Part shown: piece after piece, positions 1 through 5,236 of the stretch
Position numbering within the stretch: the first letter of the stretch is position 1
Layout: every line of letters begins with the position of its first letter
Assembly: GCA_023403375.1 (NCBI GenBank)
Contig: JAEYEN010000061.1
Location: 1-9,465, forward strand
Direction of reading: 5' to 3'
Length of the DNA: 9,465 bases
Source of the DNA: Bacillota bacterium
GTDB taxonomy: Bacteria > Bacillota > Clostridia > Christensenellales > Borkfalkiaceae
Program-made: the position numbers and the translations under genes
The notes under the pieces: model-generated
The model's input: the letters and a program-made list of their open reading frames with translations, nothing else
Database searches by the model: none
Told to the model about the DNA's origin: nothing

Positions 1-1
1 T

Positions 2-898
2 CATTTAGAAGACATTCTCCATAAACGCGTAATCGGTCAGGACGAAGCGGTAAAACTTATTGCAGAAGCGGTTTTAAGGTCGAGAGCAGGTATTCAGGAC
101 CCCAACAAACCAATCGGTTCGTTTATGTTTTTAGGCCCCACGGGCGTCGGCAAAACAGAACTTGCCAAAACGCTTGCAGGCACGCTTTTCGATGATGAAA
201 ACAATATAATCAGAATCGATATGAGCGAATATATGGAAAAATTCAGCGTGTCCAGACTGATAGGCGCGCCGCCCGGATACGTAGGGTTTGAAGACGGCGG
301 GCAACTTACCGAAGCGGTAAGAAGAAGACCGTATTCGGTCGTGCTTTTCGACGAGATAGAAAAGGCGCATCCCGACGTATTCAATATTTTGTTGCAGGTT
401 TTAGACGACGGCAGAATAACCGATTCGCAGGGGAGAACGGTAGACTTTAAAAATACAATTATTATAATGACGAGTAATATCGGCGCTCCCGCGCTTTTAG
501 GCGGATTGCTTCCCGACGGAACAATTAAGCAAAGCGCGTTGGACGAAGTAAATGCGGAATTAAAGGCACATTTCAGACCGGAGTTCTTAAACAGACTTGA
601 CGAGATAATAATATTCAAGCCGTTGACTCAGGCGGAAATAGTTAAAATAGTAGACCTGCTTTTAGATAAGGTAAGAGCAAGACTTGCCGATAAACAGCTT
701 CGCCTGACCGTAACCGATAAGGCAAAAGAATTCATCGTTAAAAACGGATACGACGTGAACTTTGGCGCAAGACCGCTAAAAAGATATATCGACCATACCG
801 TAGAAACGCTTATTGCAAAAGAGATTATCTTAAAAGATATTGCGCCCGAAAGCGAAATCGTTGTCGATTCGGACGGAGAAAAATTGTTTGTAAAATAA
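2..898 (+). CDS. clpB: ATP-dependent chaperone ClpB, C-terminal part (5' end outside window)
   Basis: Open frame from base 2 to the TAA at 896-898 gives 298 residues: the second AAA+ module and C-terminal domain of a Hsp100 disaggregase. ClpB works as a cytosolic hexamer that threads aggregated proteins through its pore with DnaK. Visible motifs are the linker into AAA-2 (RVIGQDEAV), Walker A GPTGVGKT (134-157), pore loop GYVG in GAPPGYVGFEDGG, Walker B VVLFDE (338-355), sensor-1 TSN, the arginine-finger segment FRPEFLNRLDE and the sensor-2 box GARPLKR. The wording SRLIGAPPGYVG, QLTEAVRRRPYS and LLQVLDDGRITDSQGRTVDF fits ClpB better than ClpC, and no ClpX-type or IGF/IGL ClpP-docking loop was noticed. 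A typical ClpB is about 860 residues, so roughly two thirds lies upstream. The ATG at 125 is internal. A terminator follows the stop by about 65 bases. GC is moderate, like the ATPase operon. Confidence 0.95.
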   Translation, partial: HLEDILHKRVIGQDEAVKLIAEAVLRSRAGIQDPNKPIGSFMFLGPTGVGKTELAKTLAGTLFDDENNIIRIDMSEYMEKFSVSRLIGAPPGYVGFEDGGQLTEAVRRRPYSVVLFDEIEKAHPDVFNILLQVLDDGRITDSQGRTVDFKNTIIIMTSNIGAPALLGGLLPDGTIKQSALDEVNAELKAHFRPEFLNRLDEIIIFKPLTQAEIVKIVDLLLDKVRARLADKQLRLTVTDKAKEFIVKNGYDVNFGARPLKRYIDHTVETLIAKEIILKDIAPESEIVVDSDGEKLFVK

Positions 899-962
899 AC
901 TTTACCCCCCGAATTGCTGCGTAAAAGCACATTATCCGAAAAAAAAGGGTATAGTAAAAATT

Positions 963-995
963 AAAAAAGTCAAAGGTTTCGCCTTTGGCTTTTTT
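963..995 (+). terminator. Rho-independent terminator of clpB
   Basis: A 14-bp stem pairs 963-976 (AAAAAAGTCAAAGG) with 982-995 (CCTTTGGCTTTTTT), with one G-U pair and the loop TTTCG. The 3' arm ends in a run of six T. The A-run on the 5' side would let it work on the minus strand too. It separates clpB from the restriction-modification cassette. Confidence 0.88.
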
Positions 996-1001
996 ACTTC
1001 G

Positions 1002-1108
1002 TTCGTCGTAGGAAAATGTTTTTACAGTGAAAAAGAAGTATTTGTTCGCGGCTTTTGTTGGCCAGAAAAATACTTATTAATCCAGATAATTTCCTATAAA
1101 CGACTGAA
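1002..1108. repeat. Nested imperfect inverted repeat, possible three-way junction
   Basis: The outer arms are 1002-1015 (TTCGTCGTAGGAAA) and 1090-1108 (TTTCCTA, then TAAA bulge, CGAC, T bulge, GAA), giving 14 pairs with two bulges. Inside lie a perfect 8-bp hairpin stem, 1036-1043 (AAGTATTT) with 1068-1075 (AAATACTT), and a small A/T hairpin around 1019-1034. The nested pairing could be a structured RNA, a remnant of a small mobile repeat, or chance in AT-rich DNA. No open frame runs through it. Identity unknown. Confidence 0.4.
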
Positions 1109-1141
1109 TGATTATTCGGAAAGAATTATGGCGATACCGTT

Positions 1142-1150
1142 TGATATAAT
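1142..1150 (+). promoter_or_regulatory. Possible upstream promoter of the restriction-modification cassette
   Basis: TGATATAAT is a perfect extended -10 (TGn-TATAAT). No good -35 lies 16-18 bases upstream, which extended -10 promoters can tolerate. It would give a leader of about 100 bases before the methyltransferase start. Speculative. Confidence 0.4.
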
Positions 1151-1216
1151 AGCATTTTGCTGAAATTTGTACTAATCTGTATTCAATTATAAAGTAATTT
1201 AAAATAATTGAAAATA

Positions 1217-1245
1217 TTGCGAAGATTAAGCAAGTATGATATAAT
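1217..1245 (+). promoter_or_regulatory. Main promoter of the methyltransferase gene
   Basis: The -35 is TTGCGA (1217-1222), the spacer is 17 bases, and the -10 is a perfect TATAAT (1240-1245) preceded by TG at 1237-1238, an extended -10. The start site would be about 1251-1253, only about five bases before the first ATG at 1257. No ribosome binding site fits in between, so the transcript would be nearly leaderless or start translation at an inner ATG (1263 or 1272). Confidence 0.65.
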
Positions 1246-1256
1246 ATTTTATATTT

Positions 1257-2687
1257 ATGAAAATGGAAACAATGGCAGTCTCAACTCAAAAATTGAATGG
1301 GCGTTTTTATACGCCTGAATTTATTGTAAAAAATGTACTTGATTTGTCGGGATATTATGGACAAACGATATTAAGAAAACACGCCATTGACCATAGTTGC
1401 GGTGATGGCGCATTTTTAGTTGCAATCGTAAATAGATATTGCAAAGAATTTTTAAAAAATTGTTCTGATTTAGTATTACTTACCGAAGAATTATCTATTT
1501 ATATCCACGGTATTGAAATAGATGAAACAGAAGTCAAAAGATGTATTGAAAATTTAAATAGTACAGTTAAGCAATACGGTTTAAATAATGTTGTTTGGGA
1601 TATAAATTGCGCCGATACTTTAACTGTTGATAAGTATAATGGCAAAATGGACTTTGTTTTGGGAAACCCGCCCTATGTAAGGGTTCATAATTTAGGTAGT
1701 TCTTTTGACTATATTAAAAAGTTTTCATTTGCTCAAAGTGGTATGACCGATTTGTATATAGTTTTTTATGAAATTGGTTTAAAAATGCTTAATGAAAACG
1801 GTGTTTTAGGCTATATAACGCCAAGTTCGTTCTTTAATAGTCTTGCGGGTAAATATATGCGGCTACATTTGGTAAACAATAACTTGCTTGATAAGATAGC
1901 TGATTTAAAACATTTTCAAGCATTTGATGCAACTACATATACAACAATTGCTATTTTAAAAAAGAACCGCCAAAAGACAACGACAGATTATTATCAATTT
2001 AAAGATAATTTTCCTTATTATATTGATACATTAAGCGTGGAAGATTATTATATTTGCGACAGTTTTTATTTTGCCCCAAAAAACAATTTGCAAGAATTAA
2101 AGAATATTTTGACTTTAAATGTTGCAAAAGACCATTTTGTTGTTAAAAACGGTTTCGCTACTCTTGCAGATAAGTTCTTTATAGGCGAATTTGATTTTGA
2201 GGAATTTACCATTCCTATTGTTAAGGCATCAACAGGGAAACAATATAAATGCTTATTTCCTTATAAAAACGGCAGGCTCGTTTCTTATGAAAAATTAACC
2301 GCCAATTCTACAATTAAATTATATTTGGAAACTTATAAAGAACAATTATTAAAACGTAGTTTGGAAAAAAATAGCGGTTGGTATGGTTTTGGACGAACAC
2401 AGGGAATAAACGACGTATATCATTGTAAATACTCGATAAACACTTTAATAAAAACACAATCCGATTTAAAACTTATTAAATGCGATAAAGGTGTTGGAGT
2501 TTATAGTGGTCTTTATATCGTAACGCAAGTTGAAGAAAGTACATTGCGTGAAATGTTATATAGCAATGATTTTGTTTCTTATATTTCATTACTCGGTAAA
2601 TATAAAAGCGGCGGTTATTACACTTTCTCGTCAAAAGATTTGAAAAATTATCTTGAATTTAAATATACACAAAGGAAAAGATTTTAA
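1257..2687 (+). CDS. Type II adenine-N6 DNA methyltransferase (NPPY, gamma-type order)
   Basis: A 476-residue enzyme predicted to move a methyl group from S-adenosylmethionine to adenine N6 in a specific DNA site, shielding host DNA from the partner nuclease. Motifs run in the order of TaqI/Eco57I-type methylases: motif X GRFYTP (15-20), motif I DHSCGDGAFL (45-54, SAM binding), motif II acidic GIEID (85-89), motif III Asp120, catalytic motif IV NPPY (137-140), then TDLYIVFYEIGLKML (164-178) and GVLGYITPSSFFNS (182-195). The C-terminal half should hold the target recognition domain, so the recognised sequence cannot be read off. All key residues are present. Length fits stand-alone gamma-type methylases. 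ATGs at 1257, 1263 and 1272 are all possible; none has a good Shine-Dalgarno, and 1257 fits the nearly leaderless promoter. Hand counts on sample lines give about 25-33% GC, well below both flanks, suggesting acquisition by transfer. Confidence 0.88.
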   Translation: MKMETMAVSTQKLNGRFYTPEFIVKNVLDLSGYYGQTILRKHAIDHSCGDGAFLVAIVNRYCKEFLKNCSDLVLLTEELSIYIHGIEIDETEVKRCIENLNSTVKQYGLNNVVWDINCADTLTVDKYNGKMDFVLGNPPYVRVHNLGSSFDYIKKFSFAQSGMTDLYIVFYEIGLKMLNENGVLGYITPSSFFNSLAGKYMRLHLVNNNLLDKIADLKHFQAFDATTYTTIAILKKNRQKTTTDYYQFKDNFPYYIDTLSVEDYYICDSFYFAPKNNLQELKNILTLNVAKDHFVVKNGFATLADKFFIGEFDFEEFTIPIVKASTGKQYKCLFPYKNGRLVSYEKLTANSTIKLYLETYKEQLLKRSLEKNSGWYGFGRTQGINDVYHCKYSINTLIKTQSDLKLIKCDKGVGVYSGLYIVTQVEESTLREMLYSNDFVSYISLLGKYKSGGYYTFSSKDLKNYLEFKYTQRKRF

Positions 2688-2688
2688 A

Positions 2689-3399
2689 ATGAACAATACT
2701 CAGTTTTTAGCTATTCTTAAAAAGTCTTTTATAACTTACTTGCGGACAGGAGCAAGAAGTAATAAAAAGTTAGCCATCTTGCATGGCGCAATTTCAGAAG
2801 ATTTGCAAGAGCGTTTAAATGATAATAATTACTCTGTTTATTCGTTGGGTTACGGAATAGGTAAAGAGCATAAAATTAATGGACGATATGTGGATAAAGC
2901 CGTGGACATTACTATTGTAGAAAATAATAAGCCTGTTGCTGGTATTGCCGTTAAATATGTAATGAGCAACTACTCACAGAATTCAAATAATTATTTTGAA
3001 AATATGCTTGGAGAAACTGCAAATATCCGTTGTGCTAAAATTCCTTATTTTCAGATTTTTACTATTCCTGATAAAATACCCTATTTTGACAAAGACGGCG
3101 GTGTTTCAAAATGGGAAACGATAAACGAGCATAACTTAAATAAATATATTAAGCTGTCAAATGATAATATTGATACATACCTTCATACTCCAAACAAAAC
3201 GCTTGTATTCATCGTTCACATTCAAGATAAAAATGTTATCGCTAAAATTTCTAATAAACAAGAATATGAAAATTATTATTTAAATAACGATTTTGAGATG
3301 ACTATGTCCGATTTAAGTTTTGCTTTTGGCAGTACAATTGTTTATAACGATTACGATAAATTTATAGATAAAGTTGTACACGCAATCAAGAGTTTATAA
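2689..3399 (+). CDS. Probable type II restriction endonuclease, divergent PD-(D/E)XK fold
   Basis: A 236-residue protein starting one base after the methyltransferase stop, so the two are translated together. The ATG at 2689 is preferred over the in-frame ATG at 2653, which would overlap the methylase by 35 bases; AAAGGA at 2671-2676 lies 12 bases before 2689. I do not recognise a named family. The pattern VDITIVENNKPVAGIAVKYV (68-91 region) resembles a PD-(D/E)XK core: Asp73 at the end of one strand, then a turn, then a strand ending in Lys89. The usual acidic residue two before Lys is Ala87. Next come SNYSQNSNNYFENM and LGETANI (93-112), which supply Glu104 and Glu109 and may complete the metal site. 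The rest is polar and AT-coded, with no membrane segment. Function rests on context and this partial motif; an accessory DNA-binding protein is the alternative. Confidence 0.65.
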   Translation: MNNTQFLAILKKSFITYLRTGARSNKKLAILHGAISEDLQERLNDNNYSVYSLGYGIGKEHKINGRYVDKAVDITIVENNKPVAGIAVKYVMSNYSQNSNNYFENMLGETANIRCAKIPYFQIFTIPDKIPYFDKDGGVSKWETINEHNLNKYIKLSNDNIDTYLHTPNKTLVFIVHIQDKNVIAKISNKQEYENYYLNNDFEMTMSDLSFAFGSTIVYNDYDKFIDKVVHAIKSL

Positions 3400-3668
3400 A
3401 TGTTATTTTTTATTTAAATGAAATGTAAAGCAAGAAAAATTCTTCATTTGGTAAATTCATAAAAAATTGTGGTGGGTTTTAGTATACTTATAAGTATTGT
3501 TGTATTATTTGGTAATCAAATAATTAATATAATTTTTCCCAAGAATTAAAATATTCCTAATAAAAAAATAGGATCTTTAAAATAAATTTTAACCGAAATA
3601 CTGAATTGCACACCAATAATTAATTAGGCTGAACCATTTTATATATATGGATTGGTTTTTTTATAAAG
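3400..3668. other. AT-rich non-coding gap after the nuclease gene
   Basis: No gene is visible. The stretch contains a perfect 14-bp palindrome (3484-3497) and a weak hairpin with AACCA (3632-3636) pairing TGGTT (3653-3657) followed by T residues to 3662, which might assist termination of the restriction-modification transcript. The stronger bidirectional terminator lies at 3669-3707. I saw no attachment-site copy of a tRNA end here. Confidence 0.6.
3484..3497. repeat. Perfect 14-bp palindrome
   Basis: ATACTTATAAGTAT reads the same on both strands. It lies 85 bases past the nuclease stop, and no clear promoter surrounds it. It could be an operator-like site for a dimeric protein or chance in AT-rich DNA. 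Confidence 0.35.
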
Positions 3669-3707
3669 AAAAGAGTGTAAACCGATTGTTTCGATTTACA
3701 CTCTTTT
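3669..3707. terminator. Bidirectional terminator between the R-M cassette and tRNA-Leu(TAG)
   Basis: A perfect 13-bp stem pairs 3669-3681 (AAAAGAGTGTAAA) with 3695-3707 (TTTACACTCTTTT); the top can extend by CGA/TCG around a TTGTT loop. On the plus strand it ends in five T; on the minus strand it begins directly after the tRNA CCA and ends in TTTT-CTTT. It should stop both converging transcripts. Confidence 0.88.
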
Positions 3708-3790
<83 letters not shown>

Positions 3791-3800
3791 AAGCCAAATA

Positions 3801-3829
3801 ATAATATCACAAAACAACTGTTTTTGCAA
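3801..3829 (-). promoter_or_regulatory. Promoter of tRNA-Leu(TAG)
   Basis: On the minus strand, -35 TTGCAA (3829-3824), a 17-base spacer, TG at 3809-3808 and -10 TATTAT (3806-3801). The predicted start at about 3794 leaves a 5' leader of only a few bases before the tRNA at 3790. It makes this tRNA a separate unit from the four-tRNA cluster. Confidence 0.72.
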
Positions 3830-3989
3830 GTAATTGTTTTATATTTGCAAATTAAAAAATGTTTTCAAAATAATTTCTATCGGCTTTAATATAAATAAGT
3901 TTAATAATTAAAATAAAGCAGTAAGAAAAAGTTAAATATAGATAAAGCAAAAATATAGGTTTGCTAAAATTAACTAAAAACAAAAGAAT

Positions 3990-4020
3990 AAAGCCTGAAA
4001 ACAAAATGTTTTCAGGCTTT
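3990..4020 (-). terminator. Terminator of the four-tRNA operon
   Basis: A perfect 13-bp stem pairs 3990-4002 (AAAGCCTGAAAAC) with 4008-4020 (GTTTTCAGGCTTT), loop AAAAT. On the minus strand it starts with the last A of the tRNA-Leu(TAA) CCA itself and runs into TTTATTCTTTT. The 3791-3989 stretch beyond it holds only the next tRNA promoter. Confidence 0.88.
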
Positions 4021-4106
4021 GGTGCCGGGAACCGGACTTGAACCGGTATGGTGTTTCCACCGAGGGATTTTAAGTCCCTTGCGTCTGCCAATTCCGCCAT
4101 CTCGGC
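4020..4106 (-). tRNA. tRNA-Leu(TAA)
   Basis: An 87-base class II tRNA reading leftward, last of the four-gene unit. The anticodon loop CTTAAAA gives TAA (4072-4070). The long variable arm folds as GGTG-GAAA-CACC. The T loop is TTCAAGT, the discriminator is A, and CCA is encoded (4022-4020). The acceptor arms GCCGAGA and TCCCGGC pair except for one A-C mismatch at the fifth pair (4102 with 4028). Confidence 0.95.
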
Positions 4107-4112
4107 GTTTTT

Positions 4113-4186
4113 TGGAGGCGCCACCCAGATTCGGACTGGGGGTGAGGGTTTTGCAGACCCGTGCCTTACCACTTGGCTATGGCGCC
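4113..4186 (-). tRNA. tRNA-Cys(GCA)
   Basis: A 74-base tRNA reading leftward. The acceptor arms GGCGCCA and TGGCGCC pair fully; the discriminator is U (4116), as expected for cysteine; CCA is encoded at 4115-4113. The anticodon loop CTGCAAA gives GCA (4154-4152). Only six bases separate it from tRNA-Leu(TAA). Confidence 0.96.
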
Positions 4187-4217
4187 TTCTTGGGGAAAAA
4201 CCCCTATATAAAAAAAA

Positions 4218-4292
4218 TGGAGCGGGAAACGAGATTCGAACTCGCGACATTTGCCTTGGCAAGGCAACGCTCTACCACTGAGCCATTCCCGC
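4218..4292 (-). tRNA. tRNA-Gly(GCC)
   Basis: A 75-base tRNA reading leftward. The acceptor arms GCGGGAA and TTCCCGC pair fully; the discriminator is U; CCA is encoded at 4220-4218. The anticodon loop TTGCCAA gives GCC (4260-4258). The T arm carries GTTCGAATC. A spacer of 31 bases lies before tRNA-Cys. Confidence 0.96.
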
Positions 4293-4323
4293 ATCGAATA
4301 TTGGTGCAACGGAGAGATATGTT

Positions 4324-4399
4324 TGGTGGGAACAATAGGGCTCGAACCTATGACCCCCTGCTTGTAAGGCAGGTGCTCTCCCAGCTGAGCTATGCTCCC
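4324..4399 (-). tRNA. tRNA-Val(TAC)
   Basis: A 76-base tRNA reading leftward and the first gene of the unit. The acceptor arms are GGGAGCA and TGTTCCC (G-U pairs allowed); the discriminator is A; CCA is encoded at 4326-4324. The anticodon loop CTTACAA gives TAC (4366-4364). The D arm has AGCTCAGCTGGGAGAGC. Confidence 0.96.
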
Positions 4400-4422
4400 G
4401 TCTATCTCGCCATTGCTGATAT

Positions 4423-4451
4423 AATATACCAAATTTAAGAAATAAATGCAA
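4423..4451 (-). promoter_or_regulatory. Promoter of the Val-Gly-Cys-Leu tRNA operon
   Basis: On the minus strand, -35 TTGCAT (4451-4446), a 17-base spacer ending in TGG, and -10 TATATT (4428-4423). Transcription would start near 4416, about 17 bases before tRNA-Val. The layout matches the tRNA-Leu(TAG) promoter. Confidence 0.72.
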
Positions 4452-4784
4452 GTGTTTTTACACGTTATTTTAAAATTTTTTTGAAAAGTTTTTTGACGGG
4501 CGTTTTGATATATTTTTTAGCAAAAAAAGCAGGGGTAAATGCACAAACGGAAATATTTTTCTTTTAGATTAACGTATTTTTTATCTGATTGTTCCTAAAT
4601 TTTCGTTTAGCATTCATTTATCAAAGGTCATTTATTAGCATTATATTCAGATTAAAATTTTTTGGCGACTTTATTTTTTAATATATTTAATAGAGAAACT
4701 TTTAAAAATTATATTTTTGAACGACTAAAAATTTATATATAGTTTATAATTTTAAAAATAGACAAAAAAACAAAAAGTTTAGTC

Positions 4785-4813
4785 TTGAATTAAGTTTTTT
4801 TATATGTTACAAT
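4785..4813 (+). promoter_or_regulatory. Promoter of the V-type ATPase operon
   Basis: The -35 is TTGAAT (4785-4790), the spacer is 17 bases, and TGT (4805-4807) precedes the -10 TACAAT (4808-4813), an extended -10. The start would be near 4820, giving a short leader of about 22 bases with GGTGG (4831-4835) as the ribosome binding site of the first gene. No operator repeat is evident. Confidence 0.7.
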
Positions 4814-4841
4814 AATTTACAGAAACTATGGGTGGATATAT

Positions 4842-5153
4842 ATGATAGAAATAATTTCTTCTATATTAGAAGCTGAAAAGAAAGCAGACGAAATTGTGGA
4901 AGCCGCAACAAAAAAAGCCGCGGAAATAACTTTATCCGGCGACAGCGCGGCAGACGCGATAAGAGAAAGTACGGTTACGTCTTTTAAAATAAAGCGGAAA
5001 TACGGTTTAATCAAAGCCAAAGAACAATCGGAAAAGATTTACGTCGACAAGATAGAAGCGGGCAAAAAATCTGCCGAAGATTTTTATAATTCCGTTTACG
5101 TTAAAGAAGACGAGATTGCCGAACGGCTTTTGGGAAAACTTTTGGAGATTTAA
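4842..5153 (+). CDS. ntpF: V-type ATPase subunit G/H (NtpF-like peripheral stalk)
   Basis: A 103-residue, highly charged, mostly helical protein rich in Lys, Glu and Ala. Small stalk subunits of this type form a long coiled coil with subunit E, holding the catalytic head against the membrane part. Residues 1-30 (EIISSILEAEKKADEIVEAA) have the right-handed coiled-coil look of this family, and the C-terminal part (about 50-100) continues helical with EKIYVDKIEAGKKSAEDF. Length agrees with family members of about 100-110 residues. Sequence conservation in this family is weak, so the call rests largely on being first in the operon, immediately before subunit I, as in Enterococcus hirae. The start has GGTGG at 4831-4835, six bases upstream. 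The 83-base gap to the next gene holds no terminator. Confidence 0.8.
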   Translation: MIEIISSILEAEKKADEIVEAATKKAAEITLSGDSAADAIRESTVTSFKIKRKYGLIKAKEQSEKIYVDKIEAGKKSAEDFYNSVYVKEDEIAERLLGKLLEI

Positions 5154-5236
5154 TATTCGTTTCAGGATATTAAATTTTTCTAATAATCGGAAACTAATAA
5201 AAGAAATAAAAAAACGGAGCGAACAGGTTTATATAA

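Larger units (their letters stand above)
899..1256. other. Non-coding gap between clpB and the methyltransferase gene
   Basis: This 358-base stretch has no convincing gene on either strand. It holds the clpB terminator (963-995), a nested inverted repeat (1002-1108), and two extended -10 promoter elements reading right (1142-1150 and 1217-1245). No controller (C-protein) gene, transposase fragment or copy of a tRNA end was seen. The stretch becomes more AT-rich toward 1257. Confidence 0.7.
4400..4841. other. AT-rich gap with divergent promoters (tRNA operon and ATPase operon)
   Basis: A 442-base non-coding stretch. The leftward tRNA promoter sits at its left end and the rightward ATPase promoter at its right end. 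The middle, about 4460-4780, is very AT-rich with long A and T runs and no credible gene, terminator or riboswitch fold seen by eye. Such DNA may be bent, but that is only inference. Confidence 0.65.

Noticed and set aside
94..930. Minus-strand open frames opposite clpB
   Set aside because: They are shadows of a strongly conserved coding frame and have low-complexity, Ser-rich translations with no motif.
996..1256. A controller (C-protein) gene for the restriction-modification pair
   Set aside because: No convincing small helix-turn-helix frame was seen between clpB and the methylase. Very short frames cannot be excluded by eye.
2653..2688. Earlier start of the nuclease gene at 2653
   Set aside because: It would overlap the methylase by 35 bases and has no ribosome site, while 2689 has AAAGGA upstream and the tight stop-start spacing of a coupled pair.
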